From the NCBI GenBank assembly GCA_002684695.1, contig NYVQ01000028.1, forward strand, positions 2,946 to 21,043: a DNA stretch of 18,098 bases, given 5' to 3'. The notes beneath the pieces are model-generated. The model saw nothing but the letters and a program-made list of their open reading frames with translations. It was not told where the DNA came from and searched no databases. Below, piece by piece: positions 1-7,119 of the stretch. Position 1 is the first letter of the stretch. Each line of letters starts with the position of its first letter. A program made the position numbers and the translations under genes. The DNA is from SAR116 cluster bacterium (GTDB taxonomy: Bacteria > Pseudomonadota > Alphaproteobacteria > Puniceispirillales > GCA-002684695).

Positions 1-1152
1 TCTGTTTTTGCGGAAATGCTTGCTAATACAATGGGATCTCAATGTATGTTATGGCAAACTTCGCCAGCTGCTACTGAACTAGAGGAAAAAATAATTGACT
101 GGTTGAGAATTGGAATGGGCTTACCTAATGGTTTCAAAGGTATTATTCAAGATACGGCATCATCAGCAACTCTAACAGCTGTTCTTACTATGAGAGAAAA
201 ATCATTAAACTGGACTGGTAACAAAACAGGTTTATCAGGAAGATCAAAACTTAGAATATATGCATCTGAAGAAGTTCACAGCTCCATAGATAGAGCCATT
301 TGGTTTTCTGGAATTGGTGAAGATAACTTAGTTAGAATTCCAGTTCAAGGTGATTTGAGGTCAATGGATCCAGAGTTACTTAAGCAAGCTATTCAAAAAG
401 ATAAAAAAGAAGGGAACATTCCTGCAGGGATTATAGCAGCTACAGGGGGCACTTCATCAGGATCTTGTGACAGTATATCTTCAATTGGAGATATTGCTGC
501 AAAAGAGAATTTATATTTACATGTAGATGCAGCCTGGGCTGGATCAGCAATGATTTGTGAAGAATTTAGAAACTTATGGACTGGAATTGAAAAAGCAGAT
601 TCTATAGTTTTTAATCCTCATAAATGGCTTGGAGCCCAATTTGATTGCTCAGTTCAATTTTTAAAAGATCCATCTATACAAAAAAATACACTTTCTATTT
701 CCCCTGAGTACTTAAAAACAAAGGGTGTTGATGGCATTATAAATCTTTCAGATTATACTATACAGTTGGGCAGAAGGTTTAGATCATTAAAACTATGGTT
801 TCTAATTCGTTCAGAGGGCATGTCAGGTCTGAAAAAAGTTATAAGGAACCATGTAAATTGGACTGAAGATTTTTATCATAAAATAAAAAAACTTGATAAA
901 ATAGAGATTGTTACACCCCCAATCTTAAGTTTGTTTACTTTTAGGTTTGTTAAAGAAGGAGTCAAAAATCTAGACGAATTAAATGAGAGAATTCTATCTG
1001 AAATAAATGATGAGGGAACAATTTACCTTACGCCAACAAAAGTTAAAAATAAGTATGTTATAAGGTTTACTGCTGGAACATTTGAAATGGAGAAAAAAGA
1101 TATTGATGTTGCATATCAGTGCATTCTCCAAAAAACAGAAAGTTTAAAATAA
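1..1152 (+). CDS. Group II PLP-dependent amino acid decarboxylase (aromatic-L-amino-acid decarboxylase-like), 5'-truncated by window edge
   Basis: The frame is open from base 1, and residues before the first ATG (SVFAEM) already match the family, so the gene begins upstream. About 383 residues are visible, against roughly 470-490 for the family, so some 90 N-terminal residues are missing. Numbered from base 1, visible landmarks are the SPAATELE segment near the start, His93 in EVHSSIDRA (the PLP ring-stacking position), Asp176 in HVDAAWAG (contacts the pyridine nitrogen), and HKW with Lys208 as the Schiff-base lysine. The family removes the alpha-carboxylate of tyrosine, tryptophan, DOPA or similar amino acids to give amines, in the cytosol. 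The C-terminal small domain, with RFT-type strands, is intact and ends at TAA. Substrate cannot be assigned from sequence. The next gene is convergent, so there is no operon link on the visible side. Confidence 0.88.
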   Translation, partial: SVFAEMLANTMGSQCMLWQTSPAATELEEKIIDWLRIGMGLPNGFKGIIQDTASSATLTAVLTMREKSLNWTGNKTGLSGRSKLRIYASEEVHSSIDRAIWFSGIGEDNLVRIPVQGDLRSMDPELLKQAIQKDKKEGNIPAGIIAATGGTSSGSCDSISSIGDIAAKENLYLHVDAAWAGSAMICEEFRNLWTGIEKADSIVFNPHKWLGAQFDCSVQFLKDPSIQKNTLSISPEYLKTKGVDGIINLSDYTIQLGRRFRSLKLWFLIRSEGMSGLKKVIRNHVNWTEDFYHKIKKLDKIEIVTPPILSLFTFRFVKEGVKNLDELNERILSEINDEGTIYLTPTKVKNKYVIRFTAGTFEMEKKDIDVAYQCILQKTESLK

Positions 1153-1159
1153 ATTAATT

Positions 1160-1747
1160 TTAATTTATTTTAATTAAATTTCTAATTTTGCTAACGGCCA
1201 CTTCAGAGGCTTCTCTGTAAGCAATAGTTCCCTTAATAGTTTGGTCCTTATTAATGAGAAAAATAGTTGATGTGTGGTCAATAGTGTAATCATCATCTAT
1301 AGGAACAATTTTTCGGTAAATTCCCCAAGTTTTAGCTAATTCTACGATGTCTTTTTCATCACCTGTTAATCCTATAAACTTTTCATCAAAATTTGATAAA
1401 TATTCATCTAATTTTGGAACTGTATCTCTATTGGGGTCAAGGGTTATGAATAGAACTTGTATTTGGTTATTAGACAATTCAAGTTCTTTTATCCAAGAAG
1501 AGATTTCGTAAAGTGTCGTAGGGCATACTTCTGGACAGTTTGTGAAACCAAAAAATAATATTGTTGGTCTTAATGTAAACACTTTCTCGGAAATACTTTT
1601 CCCCTCATGAGAAATTAAGTTAAATGGCTCTTTAAAACTTAGAGAATTCTTTTTGGGAAGTTCATTTATCTTGAAAAACATAAAACATGCTAAACAAAAT
1701 AATAGTATAGTCGAAAATATTGTTGACTTAAGAAGTATATTTTTCAT
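1160..1747 (-). CDS. SCO1/SenC family copper chaperone for cytochrome c oxidase
   Basis: A 195-residue thioredoxin-fold protein with one N-terminal membrane anchor (about residues 9-25). The copper-binding CxxxC is Cys71-Cys75 in TNCPEVCPTT, and the third ligand His158 lies in the DHTSTIFLI segment. All three metal ligands of the SCO family are therefore present. SCO proteins are anchored in the cytoplasmic membrane, face the periplasm, and deliver or reduce copper for the CuA site of haem-copper oxidases. Length is normal for bacterial SCO proteins. The gene starts at ATG 1747 and is divergent from the desaturase-like gene across an 89-bp AT-rich gap. It converges on the decarboxylase gene, 7 nt apart. 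No oxidase subunit is in the window. Confidence 0.93.
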   Translation of the reverse strand: MKNILLKSTIFSTILLFCLACFMFFKINELPKKNSLSFKEPFNLISHEGKSISEKVFTLRPTILFFGFTNCPEVCPTTLYEISSWIKELELSNNQIQVLFITLDPNRDTVPKLDEYLSNFDEKFIGLTGDEKDIVELAKTWGIYRKIVPIDDDYTIDHTSTIFLINKDQTIKGTIAYREASEVAVSKIRNLIKIN

Positions 1748-1836
1748 TTAAATTATATAGTTATTAATTATATATTTTGTTATAGTTGAAAATATTAATA
1801 AATTTTAAATAAATTATATATTTTTGGATTAAGAGA

Positions 1837-2820
1837 ATGGAAGAAAATTTTTCAAGAAGAAAGTTAATAGAGCCTGGACATCTAAGGAGATTAAATGAAA
1901 GATCTGATTTAATTGGATTTTTGCAACTATTTAGTCATGTTTTTGCAATTTTGGTTGTTTCAATCTTGCACTATAAAGTTATTGAAACATGGTGGTTACT
2001 TTGTACTGGGTTTTGTTTGGGTGTTCTTTTAAACTTTCTTTATGCAGCACAACATGAACTGAGTCATGGCACTGTTTTTAAGACTGTTAAGCTTAATGAA
2101 TTTTTTGGCAGAATTATTGGATTTCTAATGATTTTCCCACGAGATTTTGATCAAGTTATGCACTTTGCTCATCATAAATGGACTCAGGATTGGGAAAGAG
2201 ATGGCGAATTAGTTAGGGAGCCTTTTACAATTGGCACATATATTTTATGGTTTTTGGGTTTAACGTATTGGTATAACCGAATATCAGGTATATTACGAAG
2301 AGGTAGAGGTATAATTTTAGAGCCTTATATTTCAAAATCGGAATATAAAAAAGTAATTATAGAATCAAGGCTTCATCTTTTAGGATACTTTCTAATTTTT
2401 TGCGTTTCTTTGTATTTCCAAACATGGGTTGCTTTAACATTTTGGATACTTCCCATGTTGATAACTAAGCCAATACATCAAATGCAAAATACTATAGAAC
2501 ATCTTGGCTTAACACATAAGAAAGATATACTCCAGAATACTCGTTCAACACGTACAAATTTTTTTATGAAATGGATGTGTTGGCAAATGCCATACCATAC
2601 TGCGCATCATACCTTTCCATCTGTTCCTTTCTGGAAATTGAAAGAATTAAATTCAACAATAGAAAAATCATCTCAAAAAGTATACAGCATGGGATATATT
2701 GAATTTCAAATAGAAATATTAAGACGTCTATGGCAAAAAGATGAAAGCCAATGGCCATCAAACGAGGTTTGGGTAGTATCAGGAAAGGATGGTACTCAAA
2801 TTAGAGTGCCTGCCGAATAA
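1837..2820 (+). CDS. Membrane fatty acid desaturase/hydroxylase family protein (di-iron His-box enzyme)
   Basis: The 327-residue protein has the three histidine boxes of membrane di-iron desaturases/hydroxylases: HELSH (His73-His77), HFAHH (His109-His113) and HTAHH (His254, His257, His258). An NTIEH motif lies before the third box, as in many acyl desaturases and hydroxylases. Hydrophobic segments flank the boxes (about residues 28-70, 90-100 and a pair around 180-210), consistent with active-site histidines on the cytosolic side. Known members introduce double bonds or hydroxyls into acyl lipids, carotenoids or alkanes; sequence alone does not decide which. A weak AAGAG precedes ATG 1837. 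The next gene starts 2 nt after the stop, which suggests co-transcription with the sugar-isomerase-like gene. Confidence 0.85.
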   Translation: MEENFSRRKLIEPGHLRRLNERSDLIGFLQLFSHVFAILVVSILHYKVIETWWLLCTGFCLGVLLNFLYAAQHELSHGTVFKTVKLNEFFGRIIGFLMIFPRDFDQVMHFAHHKWTQDWERDGELVREPFTIGTYILWFLGLTYWYNRISGILRRGRGIILEPYISKSEYKKVIIESRLHLLGYFLIFCVSLYFQTWVALTFWILPMLITKPIHQMQNTIEHLGLTHKKDILQNTRSTRTNFFMKWMCWQMPYHTAHHTFPSVPFWKLKELNSTIEKSSQKVYSMGYIEFQIEILRRLWQKDESQWPSNEVWVVSGKDGTQIRVPAE

Positions 2821-2822
2821 AT

Positions 2823-3665
2823 TTGTCACAGAATTTAGAAATTTTTACTTCTTATTGGGCTATGTCCCCTCATGATGATACTGGAGTGAAACTTCCAGAT
2901 AAAGAAATTTGTGAGTTAGTTGTTGAAGCAGGTTACGACGGGATGGCAATTGACTTGGGCGCATCAGATGTAAAAAAGGCGTTTGAACTTCAGCCAATAA
3001 TGGAAAAATTAAATTTAACGCCATTAATAGTTGCTTTTCCTAAAACAATTGACTCTCTTGGTGAGACAATGAAAATGGCAAAAGATTTTGGTTCCCCATT
3101 TATAAATGTTATTGGTCAAGTAATGCCAATCTCTGTTGATGGCATGATACCTGTAATAAGAAAATGGATTGAAATGGCTGATAGAATTGGTTTGCCAATT
3201 CAATTCGAAACACATAGAAATTGTATAACTAACGACCTTTATTCCACCTTGCAATTATTAGATGCAGTGCCAGAAATGAGAATGTGTTCAGACTTGTCAC
3301 ATTATGTCGTTGATAGGGAATTTTGGTTTCCTCTTTCAAATAGGGATTTGGGAATGATATCAAGAGTATTAGAAAGATCTGATAGTTTTCAAGGAAGAGT
3401 AGCTAGTAGACAGCAAATCCAATTGCAAATTGATTTTCCACAACATCAAAAATGGGTTAATTTATTTAAAAATTGGTGGTTAGAAGGTATAAATGGTTGG
3501 CGATCAAGGAATCAAAATGGTACATGTTACTTTTTATGTGAACTTGGGCCACCAGAATATGCTATGACTGATCAAAATGGAAAAGAGTTGTCTAATAGGT
3601 GGAATGAGGCACTAAAAATTAAAAGTTGGGTTGAGGATATTTGGACAAAATCAAAAATTGAGTAA
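2823..3665 (+). CDS. Sugar phosphate isomerase/epimerase-like TIM-barrel protein (xylose-isomerase-like, AP endonuclease 2 superfamily)
   Basis: A 280-residue protein with the pattern of the xylose-isomerase-like TIM barrel. Strand-end residues suited to bind a divalent metal are visible: Glu129 in FETHRN, Asp157 in CSDLSHY with His160 nearby, and Glu240 in CELGPPEYA. Characterised relatives isomerise or epimerise sugars, inosose or hydroxypyruvate, but this subfamily is not one I can name. The start is TTG at 2823: an in-frame stop lies at 2802-2804, and the first internal ATG (2862) would remove the conserved-looking first beta strand (LEIFTSYW). No clear Shine-Dalgarno is visible, which fits translational coupling to the desaturase gene ending 2 nt upstream. 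The pairing of a lipid-type di-iron enzyme with a sugar isomerase fold is unexplained. Confidence 0.75.
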   Translation: MSQNLEIFTSYWAMSPHDDTGVKLPDKEICELVVEAGYDGMAIDLGASDVKKAFELQPIMEKLNLTPLIVAFPKTIDSLGETMKMAKDFGSPFINVIGQVMPISVDGMIPVIRKWIEMADRIGLPIQFETHRNCITNDLYSTLQLLDAVPEMRMCSDLSHYVVDREFWFPLSNRDLGMISRVLERSDSFQGRVASRQQIQLQIDFPQHQKWVNLFKNWWLEGINGWRSRNQNGTCYFLCELGPPEYAMTDQNGKELSNRWNEALKIKSWVEDIWTKSKIE

Positions 3666-3675
3666 AGTATTATTT

Positions 3676-3933
3676 ATGAATGATGATTTAACAAGTAACA
3701 ACAAAATAAGAAATCAAAATTTAGTATGTAAGAAATGTGGCGTTGGTTTTGTTTGTACATCAGGACCGCCTGGTAGTTGTTGGTGCCATTACTCTCCAAA
3801 TTTGTTAGAAGGGTTTGATTTAGCTGGAGAGTGTCTTTGCCCAGATTGTCTTGCAAAGGGCAAGAGGGAAGCAATTTTAGAAAAACGTAAAACTCACTTT
3901 GAAACTAGAAAAGCTGCAAGTAGAAGAAAATAA
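3676..3933 (+). CDS. Small cysteine-rich CWC family protein
   Basis: An 85-residue protein with eight cysteines: CxxC at 18/21, Cys27, the CWC triplet at 35-37, and Cys53, Cys55 and Cys58 in CLCPDC. This matches the small Cys_rich_CWC family of Proteobacteria, which is probably zinc-binding and has no established function. The tail is basic (KRKTHFETRKAASRRK). I place the start at ATG 3676, which lies 10 nt after the stop of the preceding gene. An upstream alternative start at 3631 would run inside that gene and adds only residues with no family resemblance. It is probably the last gene of the run beginning at 1837. Confidence 0.8.
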   Translation: MNDDLTSNNKIRNQNLVCKKCGVGFVCTSGPPGSCWCHYSPNLLEGFDLAGECLCPDCLAKGKREAILEKRKTHFETRKAASRRK

Positions 3934-3990
3934 AACTAAAAGTTATTACTATAACTAGAAAATTTTTAAATCAGCACTATTTATAAATTC

Positions 3991-4545
3991 ATGTCTAAAG
4001 GATTAAAATTTTTAATAGGTTTTTTTATGATGTTTACCGCTTTAAATACTAGCAGTTCAATGTCTGCTGAAGACCTGTATGACTTAAGTTTTAACTCAAT
4101 AGATGGTTCTCAAATTTATTTATCAGATTTTAAAGATAAAACCATTGTGATTGTAAATACGGCATCCTTTTGTGGTTTTACCCGTCAATTCAGTGGTTTA
4201 CAAAATATTTGGGAAAAGTATAAAAAAGATGGTCTTGTAGTTATTGGAATTCCTTCTAATGACTTCAATCAGGAAGCAAAAACAAATGCTGAAGTCAAAG
4301 AGTTTTGTGAAATAAATTTTGATGTAGATTTTGTTTTGTCTGAAACTAGCAACGTTCGTGGACAAAATGCTCACCCGCTTTTCAAATTTTTGTTTAATAA
4401 TTTAGGACCAAGAAGTGTTCCTAAATGGAATTTTTATAAATATATAATTGATAAACATGGGGTTCCAGTTAATTACTATTCTTCCGTCACAGGCCCAGAA
4501 AGTGAAAAGTTTATTATCGCTATAGAGAATGAACTTTATAGTTAA
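3991..4545 (+). CDS. Glutathione peroxidase family thiol peroxidase, exported
   Basis: The 184-residue protein has an N-terminal signal-like segment (about residues 5-26, ending near SMSA) followed by a full glutathione-peroxidase domain. The catalytic set is present: Cys61 in NTASFCGFT (cysteine rather than selenocysteine), Gln94 in NDFNQE, and Trp146-Asn147 in PKWNF. Cys106 in KEFC is a second conserved cysteine of the family. Such enzymes reduce hydrogen peroxide and lipid hydroperoxides; bacterial Cys-type members often use thioredoxin rather than glutathione. The leader predicts a periplasmic location, which is less common than the cytosolic form. The gene converges on the small exported-protein gene with no bases between the two stop codons. 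Confidence 0.9.
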   Translation: MSKGLKFLIGFFMMFTALNTSSSMSAEDLYDLSFNSIDGSQIYLSDFKDKTIVIVNTASFCGFTRQFSGLQNIWEKYKKDGLVVIGIPSNDFNQEAKTNAEVKEFCEINFDVDFVLSETSNVRGQNAHPLFKFLFNNLGPRSVPKWNFYKYIIDKHGVPVNYYSSVTGPESEKFIIAIENELYS

Positions 4546-4839
4546 TTAATTCGTAGTAGAAGTTGAAGTGCTTTGTTCACTTTTACTGCCATCCCACACA
4601 GATGCCACAGCTAAACCTAAAGCTACAGAAATCCATCCTATGTTTAATGTTGATGCAAAGCTGAGGCCTGGCGAATTAATGATACGAATTGTATTGGCCC
4701 CATTTTGAGCACTAGCTGCAACCACTTTATCAGGTGAGGTTATAATTTTTATGTTATTGCTATTCGACTGAGCCATACTCATTTGAGCATTAAATCCAAA
4801 TAAAAAAACAATAATATAAAACTTAATAAATTTGATCAT
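4546..4839 (-). CDS. Small exported protein of unknown function
   Basis: I do not recognise this 97-residue protein. It has a signal-peptide-like N-terminus (basic residues 3-6, hydrophobic 7-16, possible cleavage after SMA at 23), a second hydrophobic stretch (about 66-82, GWISVALGLAVASVW) and a Ser/Thr-rich tail. The mature part contains a diverged internal duplication: IKIITSPD (30-37) and IRIINSPG (51-58), each followed by an Ala/Ser-rich segment. It starts at ATG 4839. The stop codon abuts the glutathione peroxidase stop. The leader and clean codon structure support a real gene, but no function can be proposed. Confidence 0.6.
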   Translation of the reverse strand: MIKFIKFYIIVFLFGFNAQMSMAQSNSNNIKIITSPDKVVAASAQNGANTIRIINSPGLSFASTLNIGWISVALGLAVASVWDGSKSEQSTSTSTTN

Positions 4840-4972
4840 AATTAAAACCTATCATTTTATATTTATATAACGGATAATTCTTTTTTATGTGAAATTATTT
4901 TTATTTCTTATTTTAATGGCACTAATATTGCTCACTCGCGTTATATCAAATTTATTTCAAGGAACTACAAAT

Positions 4973-5179
4973 ATGCATTTATCACAAAACCATGCTCAAG
5001 CCATTTTAGACGTTTTCGCAATAGCTATTTCAGACTTAGTATCTATGGGCTTAACAGAGCAGGATGCAGTTAGTGGGTTACTTGGTCAGGCTTCAGTTAG
5101 AGCAGATTATCCAACAATGGAGTTAGCATTAGAACTACACAGGCTTTATCACAAAGATTTCTCAAAAGCTAAAATTTAA
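4973..5179 (+). CDS. Small conserved-looking helical protein of unknown function
   Basis: A 68-residue protein beginning MHLSQNHAQ, predicted to be largely helical, with no motif I recognise. I chose ATG 4973 because AAGGA lies at 4959-4963, 9 nt upstream. The frame stays open upstream to GTG 4889, which would add 28 residues forming a clean hydrophobic segment (KLFLFLILMALILL), giving a 96-residue membrane-anchored form. That start has no visible ribosome binding site but cannot be excluded. The gene converges on apt, and the two stop codons overlap by 4 nt (5176-5179). Confidence 0.55.
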   Translation: MHLSQNHAQAILDVFAIAISDLVSMGLTEQDAVSGLLGQASVRADYPTMELALELHRLYHKDFSKAKI

Positions 5180-5691
5180 AACTCCATTATCGAATGAGTT
5201 TTAACGTCTAACTTTTGTAAAATTTTTTCTCCTCCAAGTTCTGGAAGATTAATAATAAAACCAGCGCCAACAATATTTTTGTTTTCAAACATTTGAATTA
5301 GTTTTACTGCTGCCGCCGCAGTTCCTCCAGTTGCCAGTAAATCATCAATTATTAGAATGTTCTCATGATTATCTAATGCATCTTTGTGTAGATGCATTTC
5401 TGTTGACCCATATTCTAAATCAAATTTTACTTTAAAGGTATCAGCTGGAAGTTTATCAGGTTTTCGCATTGGTATAAAGGCTGTATTTAATTTATAAGCT
5501 ATAGCTCCAGCCATAATAAAGCCTCTTGCCTCAATACTTACTATTGCATCAATTTTCATGCCCTCCCAAGGCTCTGTCATTTCATCAATCAATTCATGAA
5601 ATAAATCAGCTTTTTGCAATAATGTTGTTATATCCCTAAACTGAATTCCTTTTATTGGGTAGTCTTGAATAGTTCTGACAAAATTTTTCAA
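5176..5691 (-). CDS. apt: Adenine phosphoribosyltransferase
   Basis: This 171-residue type I phosphoribosyltransferase converts adenine and PRPP to AMP and pyrophosphate in the cytosol (purine salvage). The PRPP-binding loop ILIIDDLLATGGT spans residues 112-124. The Apt-specific QDYPIKGIQFRDIT segment (residues 9-22) and EARGF (54-58) are present. Length is standard. The start codon is TTG at 5691, with AGGAG (complement of 5697-5701) 5 nt upstream; no ATG is available before the conserved QDYP motif. It is a stand-alone minus-strand gene, with 81 nt of AT-rich sequence to the next gene upstream. Confidence 0.95.
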   Translation of the reverse strand: MKNFVRTIQDYPIKGIQFRDITTLLQKADLFHELIDEMTEPWEGMKIDAIVSIEARGFIMAGAIAYKLNTAFIPMRKPDKLPADTFKVKFDLEYGSTEMHLHKDALDNHENILIIDDLLATGGTAAAAVKLIQMFENKNIVGAGFIINLPELGGEKILQKLDVKTHSIMEF

Positions 5692-5772
5692 AATGGCTCC
5701 TTTTACAAAAAATAATTAGATTAAAATACTGAATTTATTGATTTAATTTAATATTAACAAAAAATAGTTAAA

Positions 5773-6213
5773 TTACCAAGATCCAGAATTTTCCATTGAT
5801 TTCCAAGGCTCCTTGATCTCTAATGGTTCACCATTCTGAAGAAGTTCTATTGAGATACCATCTGGAGATTTTATAAAGGCCATATTTCCATCTCTTGGTG
5901 GTCTATTAATAACAACACCTTTATTTATTAGGTTTTGGCAATAATTATAAATATTATCAACTCTGTAAGCTAAGTGACCAAAATTTCTACCACCAGAATA
6001 TTTTTCAGGATCCCAGTTAAAAGTAAGCTCTAAAGCAGGACTTTTATTACTTTCATAATTTGTTTTATCTTTTGGTGCATAAAGAAAAAAATTAGTATAT
6101 CTTCCTTTTTCACTGTCAACTTTCCTTGCTAATTCTAGTCCTAGTATATCACAATAAAACTTTAATGATTCTTCAACATTACTTATTCTAACCATAGTAT
6201 GAAGGTAAAACAT
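5773..6213 (-). CDS. gloA: Lactoylglutathione lyase (glyoxalase I)
   Basis: A 146-residue vicinal-oxygen-chelate protein with two beta-alpha-beta-beta-beta modules. The four metal ligands expected for glyoxalase I are visible: His5 (LHTMVRI), Glu62 (LELTFNW), His80 (FGHLAYRV) and Glu123 (SIELLQ). The enzyme isomerises the methylglyoxal-glutathione hemithioacetal to S-lactoylglutathione in the cytosol. The short loops and lack of N-terminal extension match the bacterial, usually Ni2+-type, form; the metal preference is inferred. ATG 6213 is preceded by GGAG. It lies 31 nt downstream of the EamA transporter gene on the same strand and may be co-transcribed with it. Confidence 0.93.
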   Translation of the reverse strand: MFYLHTMVRISNVEESLKFYCDILGLELARKVDSEKGRYTNFFLYAPKDKTNYESNKSPALELTFNWDPEKYSGGRNFGHLAYRVDNIYNYCQNLINKGVVINRPPRDGNMAFIKSPDGISIELLQNGEPLEIKEPWKSMENSGSW

Positions 6214-6244
6214 CTATTCTCCGTTAATAATTTTATATTATACA

Positions 6245-7102
6245 CTATCTATTTTTTTCCCAAATGAGTAAACCAATTAAAGATAAAATAATAATAAGGG
6301 CTCCTATTAAAGTTTGAAAACTTGGGATTTCACCAAAAATTAAGTATCCAATTAGCAGTATTGGAATAATATGAAAATATTGTATTGGAGCAAGAAATGA
6401 AGCTTGTGATAGTCTATACGCTTTAATGTAAAAGTATTGAGCACTTGTTGCTAATAATCCAGTTGCAATCATAAACATTAACTCTTTTAAGGATGCTTCC
6501 TTCCATGAATAAGCACAAAATGGAAGTGATAAGACTGAGATACCTAAAGAATACCATATCATTAATTGAATTTCTGAAGATCTTTTAGATAAAAGTTTTT
6601 GGAAAATTGTAGATAAAGACCCACAGCAGGAACCAAGTAAAGCAAGTAGGGCAACAATCTGTATGGATTTACTTTCTGGCGAGAAAACTAATAAAATTGA
6701 CAAAAACCCAATAACTAAAACAAGCCACCTACCCTTTGATTGTTTTTCACTTAAGATAAAGTATGCAAAAATACTCATTATGCTTGGTCTTAAATAGCCA
6801 ATCGTACTTACTTGTGCCAATTGGATATTTGAAATAGTGAAAAACTGTATTGATATTGCAAGGAAAGATAATACTACTCTTGAAATATTAATTTTTAATT
6901 GGTTGAATATATTTTTCTGATTACCAGTTATAAATACAAGTGGAAGCAAAACAGTCGCACTCGAAATAGAACGTAAGAAAACAATCTGAAAGACTGGAAA
7001 ATCACCTACTAAAGTTTTTATCAAAATAATATGAGCTATTAAAAAAACTTCATTAAATATTAACCAATAAAGGCCATTAAAATTGTTATCTTTTATAGAC
7101 AA
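6245..7102 (-). CDS. EamA/DMT superfamily transporter, probable metabolite exporter
   Basis: The 285-residue protein is almost wholly hydrophobic with about ten membrane segments, in two repeats of five (EamA domains, roughly residues 8-135 and 148-280). The second repeat has the typical AQYFYIKAYRLSQAS and FGEIPSFQTLIGALIII patterns. DMT family members export amino acids, nucleosides or other metabolites, or take up S-adenosylmethionine; the substrate is not readable here. The start appears to be TTG at 7102, without a clear ribosome binding site. It lies 17 nt downstream of the PIG-L gene on the same strand, so read-through from that gene is possible. Confidence 0.87.
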   Translation of the reverse strand: MSIKDNNFNGLYWLIFNEVFLIAHIILIKTLVGDFPVFQIVFLRSISSATVLLPLVFITGNQKNIFNQLKINISRVVLSFLAISIQFFTISNIQLAQVSTIGYLRPSIMSIFAYFILSEKQSKGRWLVLVIGFLSILLVFSPESKSIQIVALLALLGSCCGSLSTIFQKLLSKRSSEIQLMIWYSLGISVLSLPFCAYSWKEASLKELMFMIATGLLATSAQYFYIKAYRLSQASFLAPIQYFHIIPILLIGYLIFGEIPSFQTLIGALIIILSLIGLLIWEKNR

Positions 7103-7119
7103 AATAAAGTTCTAAATAA

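Noticed and set aside
1151..1181. AT-rich near-palindrome between the decarboxylase and SCO genes as a bidirectional terminator.
   Set aside because: The arms do not pair consistently and contain only A and T, so it is indistinguishable from background composition.
3631..3675. Longer N-terminus for the CWC protein.
   Set aside because: It would start deep inside the upstream gene; ATG 3676 gives a normal-size family member.
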